A stretch of 64,000 nucleotides of DNA from Microbispora rosea (lineage in GTDB: Bacteria; Actinomycetota; Actinomycetes; Streptosporangiales; Streptosporangiaceae), in assembly GCF_900156315.1 (NCBI RefSeq), contig NZ_FTNI01000018.1, positions 124,001-188,000 on the forward strand, in the 5' to 3' direction. Below are positions 16,651 to 25,003 of the stretch, piece after piece. The position numbers and the translations under genes are program-made. Numbering within the stretch: the stretch's first letter is position 1; the number at the start of each line of letters is the position of its first letter. Under the pieces are notes generated by a model that saw only the letters and a list, made by a program, of their open reading frames with translations, did no database searches and had not been told where the DNA came from.

Positions 16651-17580
16651 TCAGCGTCGCTTGGTGGATTTGGGGCGGTGGGGGCTGCGTGCCGCCGGGG
16701 CGCGTGCGGGTTTCCTGGCCTGTGGGCGGCCGGAAGAGCGCCGGGCCGCCGGGGTGACGGGCGCAGGCCTCCGCGCGGCCCGCACCACCAGGACGCCCGC
16801 TCCGACGACGAGGACCGCGGGCACCAGCCATACCGACAACCCGGTCCCGGCGTCGGCGGGCTGCGCTGTCCTGGCGGCGGTGCCGGCCGTGCCGGTTTGG
16901 GGAACTGCGGCCTGACCGCCGCCGGTCTGCGTGACCGCGGCCGGGCTGCCGCCGGCTTGGGGCGCCGCGGGGCCCATCGCCGCCGGGCTGCCCTCACTCT
17001 GTGTTGCCGGGGCCGGGCTGGCGCCGGCCTGTGGCACCGGGGGCTGGGCGCCGCTCCCGTGCTCGGCCGAGGCGAGCAGGCTGGGGTCGGGCTCGTCGTC
17101 CGGGGCCTGCCAGCCCTTCGGCGGTCCCGAGGTCGTGCCCTTGTAGGTGAACCGCAGCTCACCCTGCACCGGCTCCCCGTCCGAGGCGATCGACAGATAC
17201 CGGACGACGTATTCGCCCCGCTCCGGCCAGTAGGCGACCGGGATCTGCGCCGGGTATCCGGTGTTGTACACGCTTGGTTCCCACACCCCGTTGACCAGGT
17301 TGTACTCCTGGACCGGCTTGTCGAGGCGTTCGGGCTGGCCGTGACTCCAGGGCTGGTCGACCCGGGCACCATTGGGAGCGGTGACCGCGAAGTACGCGTT
17401 CGGGGCGGGCTGCTCGGTGAAGTAGAGGGAGAGGGACTTCAGGGGCTCGCGCACCGTGCCGTTCTTGGCCGGTGTCGACATCGCGAGCTGGCCGTGGGCG
17501 GAAGCGGGAGTCGCCAGGGCGGTCATCGTCAGCACGCCGGCGACGACCAGCAGAAGCAAGCGGCCCACCCCGCGCGCCAT
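16651..17580 (-). CDS. CopC-domain protein with C-terminal membrane anchor
   Basis: The 309-residue protein has a signal peptide (residues 1-28), then a CopC/YcnJ-N-type domain (29-150) starting with mature residue H29 in SAHGQLAMSTPAKNGTV. A low-complexity Gly/Ala/Pro/Gln linker (about 180-250), one transmembrane helix (VWLVPAVLVVGAGVLVV) and a basic tail complete it. In CopC the mature N-terminal histidine takes part in copper binding, and it is kept here. The start at 17578-17580 is preferred because the signal peptide begins there, though the ribosome site (AGAGCAG) is weak. It is the first gene of the CopC/cupredoxin/membrane-protein operon, behind a 162-bp gap. Confidence 0.82.
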   Translation of the reverse strand: MARGVGRLLLLVVAGVLTMTALATPASAHGQLAMSTPAKNGTVREPLKSLSLYFTEQPAPNAYFAVTAPNGARVDQPWSHGQPERLDKPVQEYNLVNGVWEPSVYNTGYPAQIPVAYWPERGEYVVRYLSIASDGEPVQGELRFTYKGTTSGPPKGWQAPDDEPDPSLLASAEHGSGAQPPVPQAGASPAPATQSEGSPAAMGPAAPQAGGSPAAVTQTGGGQAAVPQTGTAGTAARTAQPADAGTGLSVWLVPAVLVVGAGVLVVRAARRPAPVTPAARRSSGRPQARKPARAPAARSPHRPKSTKRR

Positions 17581-17742
17581 CGTCACTTCTGCTCTCCACG
17601 AGGTACGGCCCCTGGATGGGGAGATGCGGCTCGGACCCGCGGGACCGATTGCGACGAGATTAACGACTTTCACCGTAAAAGAACAGAACTTGATGCGCCT
17701 GCAACAGAAGTGGAGGGGGCCGGGCGACGGAATCAAGAGCGA

Positions 17743-19599
17743 TCACAGGTGCCAGCCCAGCAGGTTCCAATGCAGGCAGAACCAGAGGAGGGCGAGCAGT
17801 CCCGCCAGCACGACCACCTGGTGGCCGCGGGCCAGGGCGCCCGCGCGCCGCCAGGCCCTCACGGTGGTGACGATCGCGGCGACGGTGAGTGCGAGGACCA
17901 GCGGCGGCAGCACCAGGAGGACCTGGACGCCGGCCGGCACGCCGTACAGGATGCTCGTGTCGCCGGTCAGGACCAGCGTGAACAGCACCACGAACATCAG
18001 TCCGGCCGCGGCGGCGAGCCCGGTCAGCACACGCCCGGCGCGCCAGGAACGCGGAACGGGACGATCCCTGGCCCGGCGGACCACAGCCGCCACCGGCAGG
18101 CCGAGCACGGCGGACAGGGCGGTGACGGCGAACAGCAGGACGATGACGACATTGACCGGCGGGGTGTCCCACCAGGGGACGCGTTGGTAGGCGGGTCCGT
18201 CCGTGACCACGTACGCGACACCGCCCGCGCCGATCACCGGCGCCAGCCGCTGCGTCCCGCCGTTCTGCTGATACAGCCCGGGCCCCAGCGGGCTCCACGT
18301 CGAACCTTTGAAGGTGAGCTTCCCGCCCTCCACCCGCAGCCGGGTGGAACCGGTCAGGGCGACCACCTTCTCGATGCTGGACTCGGCGGACCGGGTGGGC
18401 TTGTAGAAGCCTTCGACGGGCATGACGGAAGCGCCGCCGCCGGGCACGGCGCGCTTCCCGGGCAGGAAGCGGTCGAAGAAGGCAGGAATGACGTCGGCGG
18501 CGGCGTCGGCCCCGCCCACACCGTTCATGGAGACGAACAGGCCGAGGTCCGCGTCGGGCACCAGCAGCAACGCGCTCTGGAAGCCCTCCCAGCCGCCGTC
18601 GTGCATGATCACGCGATGCCCGTTGAGCGTCTGCTCCTTGAACCCGTGGGCGTACCCGTCGATGCGCGGATCGGCCGCGAACGTCCGCTGATGCATGAGC
18701 CGGGCCGTCGGCTCGTCGAGGATGCGCCGGTCGCCGAAGCGCCCGTCTCGCAGGTGGGCGATCATGAAGTGGGCCATGTCGTTCGCGGTGGCGCTGATCG
18801 ACCCGTCGGGGGCGAGCTTGTCGAAGACGAACGGCTTGCGCCGATACGCCCCGCCCTCGTATTCGTAGCTGCGCGCCAGATCCGCGGCCAAGGGGGCGGG
18901 GACGGGCTCGGCGGCCGTGCTGTGCCGCATCGCGAGCGGGGCGAGGATGTGGTCGCGCACGTACTCGTCGTACGGCTGCCCGCTCACCTCCGACACGATG
19001 TATCCGGCCAGCGCCGCCCCATAGTTCGAGTACGCCGACACCTCGCCGGGCGGGCGCACCCGCGCCGGCATGTCGCCGGCGAGATAGTCCGCCAAGGGCG
19101 GCACCTCGTCCGTGCTCCGCGACCCCACGCCGATCGTGCGGTCCTCGAACCCGGCCGTGTGGTCCATCAGATCCTGCAGCGTGATCGGCCGGGGGTAGGT
19201 CGCGGGCACCCGGAACGCGGTGAGGTAGCGGTTCACGTCCGCCTTAAGGTCCAGCGTGCCCCGCTGAACCTGCTGCATCACCGCGGTCCAGGTGAACAGT
19301 TTGGTGATCGAGGCGATCCGGACCATCGAGGTGCCTGGGTCGAAGGGCCTGCGGTTCTCGACGTCGGCCAGTCCGTACCCCCTGCTGAAGAGCGTCTTCC
19401 CACCGCCCACCACCGAGACGACCGCGCCCGGCACGTGGTTGGCCGCCAGCCCGTCCGCCATCGCGGCGTCGAAGAAGTCCGCCAGAGCACGTTCGTCCGG
19501 AATATCGGTGGCTGCCGCGGCAGGGGAGGCGACGCAGGGCGGCGCGAGGATCGTCAGCGCCGCGCACACCACGACGAGCATCGAACGGAAGACATACAC
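17743..19599 (-). CDS. Secreted/membrane serine beta-lactamase-family hydrolase
   Basis: This 618-residue class C beta-lactamase/esterase-family protein has a signal peptide (1-30), the SxxK nucleophile S97-I-T-K100 in RIASITKLF, the YSN motif in SAYSNYGAALAGYI, and the third-motif region around HDGGWEGFQS. Four transmembrane helices form the C-terminal 130 residues. Members are D-aminopeptidases, esterases or PBP4*-like enzymes acting on cell wall or small molecules. The GTG at 19597-19599 is chosen because AGGAGCG lies 6 bp upstream and it directly precedes the signal peptide. It is divergent from the second kinase gene and separated by 162 bp from the downstream CopC operon. Confidence 0.87.
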   Translation of the reverse strand: MYVFRSMLVVVCAALTILAPPCVASPAAAATDIPDERALADFFDAAMADGLAANHVPGAVVSVVGGGKTLFSRGYGLADVENRRPFDPGTSMVRIASITKLFTWTAVMQQVQRGTLDLKADVNRYLTAFRVPATYPRPITLQDLMDHTAGFEDRTIGVGSRSTDEVPPLADYLAGDMPARVRPPGEVSAYSNYGAALAGYIVSEVSGQPYDEYVRDHILAPLAMRHSTAAEPVPAPLAADLARSYEYEGGAYRRKPFVFDKLAPDGSISATANDMAHFMIAHLRDGRFGDRRILDEPTARLMHQRTFAADPRIDGYAHGFKEQTLNGHRVIMHDGGWEGFQSALLLVPDADLGLFVSMNGVGGADAAADVIPAFFDRFLPGKRAVPGGGASVMPVEGFYKPTRSAESSIEKVVALTGSTRLRVEGGKLTFKGSTWSPLGPGLYQQNGGTQRLAPVIGAGGVAYVVTDGPAYQRVPWWDTPPVNVVIVLLFAVTALSAVLGLPVAAVVRRARDRPVPRSWRAGRVLTGLAAAAGLMFVVLFTLVLTGDTSILYGVPAGVQVLLVLPPLVLALTVAAIVTTVRAWRRAGALARGHQVVVLAGLLALLWFCLHWNLLGWHL

Positions 19600-19753
19600 G
19601 GGACGCTCCTGACCTTGTCCAGGCCATCCACGATGCGGCGGGTGAGGGTGCGGCCGCATCGCCATCGCGGCCACAGGTGTCTGCGACGAAAGTCGGAGGC
19701 CGCCCGATGCCCGGCGCCGACTCCGGTATGAGGTGGCGCGCGGCCGCCCTGGC

Positions 19754-19759
19754 TACGCT
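19754..19759 (+). promoter_or_regulatory. -10 element of a leaderless promoter
   Basis: TACGCT fits the actinobacterial TAnnnT -10 hexamer and ends 6 bp before the ATG at 19766, so transcription would begin at or next to the start codon. No ribosome site is present, as expected for a leaderless mRNA. No convincing -35 is visible. Confidence 0.5.
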
Positions 19760-19765
19760 GGACCG

Positions 19766-20917
19766 ATGCTGTCGTACCGCGCGGCGCTGCGGCGGGTGGC
19801 CGCGCTCGGGCCACATGTGATCAGTGCGGCCTTCGTGGCGCTCTGCCTGTTCCTCACCGTCCTGGCGGTCACGACGCCGTGGGCGCCGCTGCCGCGGCCC
19901 GTCATCGCCGCCGCCGGGCTGGCGGGCACGGGTGCGGTGTGGTTCCGGGGCCGGTGGCCGGTCGCGGTGGCCGTCGCCGGGGCGGGCGCGTACGTGCTGT
20001 CGGGCAATCCGGGGCCGCTGCTGATCAGCCTGTTCTCCGGCGCGGGCACACGTTTCACGGCGCTGGCGGCGATCGGCATGGCGGGGTTCCTGGCCCAACA
20101 GTGGGTGGACGGCGGCCGGTTGGGCACGGACGCGCTGATCTCGGCGCTGACCGCCACCGGGGTCACGCTGGCGGCAGGGGCGTACGTCACGACCCGCCGC
20201 GAGCTGACCCGATCCCTGCGCGAGCGCGCCGAACGCGCCGAGACCGAGCAGCGTCTGCGCAACGAGCAGGCGAGGTCCGCTGAGCGCGGCCGGATCGCCC
20301 GGGAGATGCACGACGTGCTCGCGCACAAGATCACGCTCATCTCGCTGCACGCCGGCGGCCTCGAGGTGAACGGGAGCGCTGGGCCGGAGCGCGTCGAGCG
20401 GGAGGCGGCGCTGATCAGGGTCAGCGCGCAGGAGGCGCTCGAAGAGCTACGCAAGATCCTCGGTGTGCTGCGCGCCGGGCCCGACGATGACGACGACGAC
20501 TTCCCCGACCTGCGGCGGCTGGTGGACTCCTGGGTATCGGCCGGTGGGGCCGTCACCCTGCACGGCGATATCGGCACCTGGCCACGGGAAACGGCCAGGG
20601 CCGCGCACCGCCTCGTCCAGGAGGGCCTGACCAATGCGCACAAGCACGCCCACGGGGCCCCGGTCACGGTCACGGCGACCGGGAGCAGGGAAGACGGCGT
20701 CACGATCGTGGTCGCCAACGGACGATCGCCTCGGCCGAGTCTGGAGACCGGCGCCGGGGTCGGTCTGGTGGGCCTGGCGGAGCGTTTCCTGCTGATCGGC
20801 GGAACGGTGCGCGGCGGGCCGGACGATGCGGGAGGCTGGCGTCTGGAGGGCCGGCTGCCGTGGCATGCCGCGGACGCATCCCCGAGGGAATCACATGATC
20901 AGAACACTGGTGGTTGA
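19766..20917 (+). CDS. NarL-type sensor histidine kinase
   Basis: The 383-residue kinase has four to five N-terminal membrane helices (residues 15-140), a coiled coil rich in Arg/Glu (141-175), the phospho-acceptor H182 in RGRIAREMHDVLAHKI and an HATPase domain with VQEGLTNAHKHA (N box) and GAGVGLVGLAERF (G box). It belongs to the short class of NarL-type kinases that act without a separate input domain, often sensing envelope stress or antibiotics. ATG 19766 follows a leaderless promoter. It overlaps the next gene by 23 bp. The divergent serine hydrolase is a possible target of the pair. Confidence 0.9.
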   Translation: MLSYRAALRRVAALGPHVISAAFVALCLFLTVLAVTTPWAPLPRPVIAAAGLAGTGAVWFRGRWPVAVAVAGAGAYVLSGNPGPLLISLFSGAGTRFTALAAIGMAGFLAQQWVDGGRLGTDALISALTATGVTLAAGAYVTTRRELTRSLRERAERAETEQRLRNEQARSAERGRIAREMHDVLAHKITLISLHAGGLEVNGSAGPERVEREAALIRVSAQEALEELRKILGVLRAGPDDDDDDFPDLRRLVDSWVSAGGAVTLHGDIGTWPRETARAAHRLVQEGLTNAHKHAHGAPVTVTATGSREDGVTIVVANGRSPRPSLETGAGVGLVGLAERFLLIGGTVRGGPDDAGGWRLEGRLPWHAADASPRESHDQNTGG

Positions 20918-21548
20918 CGACGAGTCGCTGATCCGCGCGGGGCTGCGGTTCATCATCGAGTCCGCACCCGACGTGGAGGTCGTGGGCGAGGCGGAGGACG
21001 GCGACCAGGCCGTCGACGTGGTCCGCCGTCTGAAGCCCGACGTCGTCCTGATGGACGTCAGGATGCCTCGGTACGACGGCCTGGCCGCCACCAGCGCCAT
21101 CCGCCGGCTCGCCCCCGCGCCCGCGGTGATCATCCTCACCACGTTCGACACCGACGACCACGTCTTCACCGCCCTGGAGGCGGGAGCCTGCGGGTTCCTG
21201 CTCAAGGACACCTCGCCGCACGACCTGATCCGGGCGATCCGTCTCGCGCATGCCGGCGACTCGATGCTGTCCCCGCGGGTCACTCGGCGGCTGATCCACC
21301 GGCTCACCACCGATCAGCCCATTCGCCGACGGCGTGACGCGCTCGCCCGGCTGGAGGCTCTGACCGGCCGCGAGCGCGAGGTGCTCATCGAGGTCGGGCT
21401 CGGCCGCTCCAACACCGAGATCGCGGCTCGCCTGAACATGAGCGAGGCCACCGTCAAGAGCCACATCTCCCACCTGTTCGACAAGCTCGCCGTCACGAAC
21501 CGCGTACAGGTGGCCATCGCCGCCTACCGTGCCGGTCTGGTCGACTGA
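20895..21548 (+). CDS. LuxR/NarL-family response regulator
   Basis: This 217-residue regulator, cognate to the upstream kinase, has a receiver domain with acidic residues D8/D9, phospho-acceptor D54 (VVLMDVRMP) and lysine in FLLKDTSPHDL. A LuxR-type HTH (LTGREREVLIEVGLGRSNTEIAARLNMSEATVKSHISHLFDKLAV) is at the C-terminus. The ATG at 20895 lies inside the end of the kinase gene with GAGGGAA upstream, so translation is coupled. The domain arrangement is normal for the family; no residue anomalies were seen. Confidence 0.93.
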   Translation: MIRTLVVDDESLIRAGLRFIIESAPDVEVVGEAEDGDQAVDVVRRLKPDVVLMDVRMPRYDGLAATSAIRRLAPAPAVIILTTFDTDDHVFTALEAGACGFLLKDTSPHDLIRAIRLAHAGDSMLSPRVTRRLIHRLTTDQPIRRRRDALARLEALTGREREVLIEVGLGRSNTEIAARLNMSEATVKSHISHLFDKLAVTNRVQVAIAAYRAGLVD

Positions 21549-21593
21549 CCCAGCTCAACCCGCCCAGCCCGGCCACCGTCTTCCGAGGTCCTG

Positions 21594-21607
21594 CTTAACC
21601 GGTGAAG
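21594..21607. promoter_or_regulatory. LacI-type operator candidate 1 upstream of the GH5 gene
   Basis: CTTAACCGGTGAAG is a near-perfect palindrome (one mismatched pair) with the central CCGG typical of LacI-family operators. It lies 170 bp before the GH5 start, 47 bp centre-to-centre from a second, similar site. Confidence 0.4.
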
Positions 21608-21642
21608 AGAGGTGTAACTTTCATCGGCCCGGTCCCTGGCGC

Positions 21643-21652
21643 GAACCGGTTC
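21643..21652. promoter_or_regulatory. LacI-type operator candidate 2 upstream of the GH5 gene
   Basis: GAACCGGTTC is a perfect palindrome with the AACCGGTT core common in LacI-family operators. Sugar-responsive LacI proteins usually control secreted glycosidases in actinomycetes. No intact lacI gene lies in this window; only a remnant is seen at 60.6-60.9 kb. Confidence 0.45.
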
Positions 21653-21776
21653 CCCCAGTTGAGGAGGCATTTGGGAGGGTCGAGCCGGGCGGCCGGGTGC
21701 GGCGTGATTGCGGGGAGGGGCAACAGGCGTATTTCGTGCAACCGCTCCCCTCCGCACCGGCCGATGAGGAAGTCCC

Positions 21777-23432
21777 ATGAGACGAGGGTTCCGCCCGATC
21801 CACCTACTCGTGTCGCTGGCTCTGGCCGTGGCCGCCGGCACGGTGGCGCTTTCCCACGCGGCCGCCGACGCGGCGAGCTCCGGCTTCGTGCAGCGGTGCG
21901 GCATCCATTTCTGCCTGAACGGCAAGACGTACTACTTCGCGGGCGCGAACACCTACGACGTGTTCACCTACGGCGGCAGCTACGGCGACACCGAGACGCA
22001 GTACATGGACAAGGCGCGGATCGACGCGCACATGGCCGAGTTGCAGGCCGACAAGGTGAGCGTGCTGCGGCTGTGGATGTTCAGCCATGAGAGCTGGCAC
22101 GGGTTCGAGGCCGGCAAGGGCGTGTACAACGACCAGCAGTTCGCGCTGTTCGACTACGTCATCGAGTCCGCCAAGGCGCATGACATCCGGCTCATCCCGG
22201 TGTTCGAGAACTACTGGGAGGCGTACGGCGGCATCGACACCCGGCTGAAGTGGGAGGGCCTGAGCGGCGGCCACCCCGGGCGTGCCGTCTTCTTCGACAA
22301 GACCAGGTGTCCGGGCTGCTTCACTCAGTACAAGAACTACGTCAATTACGCCCTGAACCGGACGAACCATTACAGCGGGATCAAGTACAAGGACGAGTCG
22401 GCCATCTTCGCCTGGGAGCTCATGAACGAGCCGCGCTACCAGGACGTCAGCGCGGACGAGAACAAGAGCGGCGCCACTCTGCGGAAGTGGGTCGACGAGA
22501 TGGCCTCCTACGTCAAGAGCATCGATCCGAACCACCTGGTCGGGACCGGCATGGAGGGGCACGAGTCCCGGTACGGCTTCGGCGGCGACGAGGGCAACCC
22601 GTTCGTCTACATCCACCAGTCGCCGTACATCGACTTCACCTCGGCCCATCCCTATCCGAACGCCGGCTGGGCCAACCTCACGCTCGACCAGACCAAGACC
22701 CTCATCGGGAAGTGGATCTCCGACTCTCATGACGTGGTGGGCAAGCCGTTCTTCATGGGCGAGTTCAACACCGAGGGAAACGCCGACCGGGTCGCCTGGT
22801 GGACCGCGCTCTACGCGGACTTCGAGGCGAGGGACGGCGACGGCTCGGCCTTCTGGTGGTACCCGGACAAGAACGCCGGGGGCGACCAGCACAGCGTGAA
22901 GAGCGGCGACGCGGCGCTGGCCGTGTTCCGGGCGCACTCGGCCCGGATGGCGGCCAAGAGCGGCGGCACCGCCTCGCCCTCCCCGTCCCCCACCCCTTCT
23001 CCCACCGTGTCTCCGTCTGCCTCTCCCAGTCGGTCGCCGTCTCCGTCTCCCAGCCCGTCCCTCTCCCCGTCCCCGTCTCCGTCTCCCTCTCCTTCGACCA
23101 GCCCGGCGTCGGCGCCCTGCACGGTCACCTACAAGACCAATGACTGGGGGAGCGGGTTCACCGCGGACGTGACGATCGCCAACGGCACGAGCACCGCGGT
23201 CAACGGCTGGACCCTGGTGTTCGCCTTCGCCGGAAACCAGAAGATCACCAACGCCTGGAACGGCACCGTCACCCAGTCCGGAACCCGGGTCACGGCGCAG
23301 AACGCGAGCTGGAACGGCGCGATCCCGGCCAACGGCGGCACGGCCGGCTTCGGCTTCCAGGCGAGCTACAGCGGCTCCAACGCCGCCCCGAGCGCGTTCA
23401 CGCTCAACGGCACCCCCTGCGCGAGGAAGTGA
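21777..23432 (+). CDS. Secreted GH5-family beta-mannanase-like glycoside hydrolase with CBM2
   Basis: The 551-residue enzyme has a signal peptide (1-32) and a GH5 catalytic barrel (35-395). The acid/base is E218 in [10 protein letters not shown] and the nucleophile E329 in [11 protein letters not shown] Ser/Pro linker of about 45 residues follows (residues 400-442), then a C-terminal cellulose-binding CBM2 (445-551: [33 protein letters not shown]..). The N-terminal pattern [15 protein letters not shown] with WMFSHESW and HPYPNAGW fits fungal/bacterial mannan endo-1,4-beta-mannosidases. It would be exported and attack mannan or a related beta-glucan. ATG 21777 leads straight into the signal peptide. 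Expression is probably under LacI-type repression, given the two operator-like palindromes upstream. Confidence 0.88.
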   Translation: MRRGFRPIHLLVSLALAVAAGTVALSHAAADAASSGFVQRCGIHFCLNGKTYYFAGANTYDVFTYGGSYGDTETQYMDKARIDAHMAELQADKVSVLRLWMFSHESWHGFEAGKGVYNDQQFALFDYVIESAKAHDIRLIPVFENYWEAYGGIDTRLKWEGLSGGHPGRAVFFDKTRCPGCFTQYKNYVNYALNRTNHYSGIKYKDESAIFAWELMNEPRYQDVSADENKSGATLRKWVDEMASYVKSIDPNHLVGTGMEGHESRYGFGGDEGNPFVYIHQSPYIDFTSAHPYPNAGWANLTLDQTKTLIGKWISDSHDVVGKPFFMGEFNTEGNADRVAWWTALYADFEARDGDGSAFWWYPDKNAGGDQHSVKSGDAALAVFRAHSARMAAKSGGTASPSPSPTPSPTVSPSASPSRSPSPSPSPSLSPSPSPSPSPSTSPASAPCTVTYKTNDWGSGFTADVTIANGTSTAVNGWTLVFAFAGNQKITNAWNGTVTQSGTRVTAQNASWNGAIPANGGTAGFGFQASYSGSNAAPSAFTLNGTPCARK

Positions 23433-24810
23433 CCCCGCGACCGGCCCCGGCTCCGCAGTATTCGGCGACCGGCCTGCCTGTGCCCGGGTAGACCATCACC
23501 AGGAGGTGCTGGGGAGTCCACGCCTTCCAGCCGGGGCTCCGGTAGTGCACCCGGATCCGGTAGTGACCCTTTCCGCGGAACGCGAGGTTCGGCACGTCGG
23601 TCAGCCCGGACATGGGGTCCATCAGTTCGATGTGGCCGGTGAGGCTGTCGTAGCCGACCTCGACGACGTGGTCCCACCCCTTCAGCTCCAGAGGGGGCCG
23701 GCGACGGTAGGTCTCCAGGGTCAGGCAGATGTCGTAGTCCGAGTGGCTGAGGATGATCACGTGCCCGGTGCCGGTGGCCACCAGCCCGTTCTTCTGGGCC
23801 TTGTCCAGCACGCCGTCATCCCATGGATTCTCCGCGACACCCCTGGCGTACTCGAAGGACTCCAGCACGCCGTAGTCGGTGAAGGCGCGGTCGCGGGTCA
23901 CCCGTACCGGTGTGATCCGCGGACGGTGCCGGGAGGAGTCGCACACCTTCTGGTTCCTGGTCTCCTCGGCCCGGAACTCGGCCTCCTCGGCGTCGATGTT
24001 CGCCTGCACGCGGGTGGCGGCGGGAGGGCAGATGGGCGCGATGGCGTAGGCGTCTTCGAGGCGGCCGGTGTAGGCGCGGCACGCGGCCTGTCCGTACGCC
24101 AGGAGGTCCCGGTCGGAGACGTTGGCGAAGGCTCCGCCGCCCCGGGCCTGGCAGAGGTAGGCGTGTTCGCCGGTGAGGACCCGGGTGCCGTCGCCGGTGG
24201 GGCAGTGGTCGAGCGGGGCGATGGGGCCGTTCGTGAGGTCGGCGGCGGGCAGCAGCGCCAGCAGACCCAGCGCCGCCAGGATCACCGTGCCGCGGCGGAA
24301 CGGGCGGGAGGTGATCAGCCGGCGGATGCGGTGCCGGGGAGTCCGTACGGCCGCCAGCACGCACAGTGCGGCCAGCATGGGGGCGATGTCGCCTCGCAGG
24401 AACAGCGCGGCTCCCTCGGGCCCGCCCCACACGCCGAGGCAGCTCCGGTTGATGCCGATGTCGACGGCGAGGGCGAGTGGGGCCGTGCTGTAGGCGACCA
24501 GCAGCAGCGCCGCGAGGACTCGCGAGACGACGCGGCCGATCAGCGGATGCCGGGCCCGGGTGGAGATCCAATGGGCGAGGAACGCGACGACCACCGCGGG
24601 CAGGCCGCCGTACCAGACCGGCGGCATCCAGCTGTGGAGCACCGACAACGGTAGGGCCGCCTCCATGTAGGCGTCCCACCCCGGGCACATGGCGGGGTAA
24701 AAGAACTCGGTGAAAAAGGCTGAGGAGTTCCTCAGGGAGAGGATGTATCCGGCCTCGGCCGCCGAGGCCACCAGGGCGGCGGCCCACCACCAACGTGATC
24801 TCCACGACAC
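23404..24810 (-). CDS. Membrane protein with extracytoplasmic domain, unknown function
   Basis: The 468-residue protein has about five N-terminal membrane helices (residues 5-25, 65-85, 95-115, 135-155, 175-193). A long extracytoplasmic C-terminal half follows, containing several cysteines (C209, C225, C243, C259 region) and a beta-rich part ([20 protein letters not shown]..). I do not recognise the family. The GTG at 24808-24810 is preceded by TACGGT 8 bp upstream, compatible with a leaderless transcript. Its last 29 bp overlap the end of the convergent GH5 gene, so one of the two tails may be a recent extension. Confidence 0.65.
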   Translation of the reverse strand: MSWRSRWWWAAALVASAAEAGYILSLRNSSAFFTEFFYPAMCPGWDAYMEAALPLSVLHSWMPPVWYGGLPAVVVAFLAHWISTRARHPLIGRVVSRVLAALLLVAYSTAPLALAVDIGINRSCLGVWGGPEGAALFLRGDIAPMLAALCVLAAVRTPRHRIRRLITSRPFRRGTVILAALGLLALLPAADLTNGPIAPLDHCPTGDGTRVLTGEHAYLCQARGGGAFANVSDRDLLAYGQAACRAYTGRLEDAYAIAPICPPAATRVQANIDAEEAEFRAEETRNQKVCDSSRHRPRITPVRVTRDRAFTDYGVLESFEYARGVAENPWDDGVLDKAQKNGLVATGTGHVIILSHSDYDICLTLETYRRRPPLELKGWDHVVEVGYDSLTGHIELMDPMSGLTDVPNLAFRGKGHYRIRVHYRSPGWKAWTPQHLLVMVYPGTGRPVAEYCGAGAGRGVTSSRRGCR

Positions 24811-25003
24811 GAGCCGACACCGTACCGATGCCTACCGACAGAAACCACCGTCAGCTTTCGGAGCGGACGGGATGCCGCGGGCTCATCCGCGCGAACGATC
24901 AATCAGGACGGCAAGACCGTGCTGCGATCGGTCGTCGACGGAGGACCCCAGGGAAGATCCGGCATATCACGTTCTCGCCAGATAGATCGGGCGCTGTCAC
25001 CAT

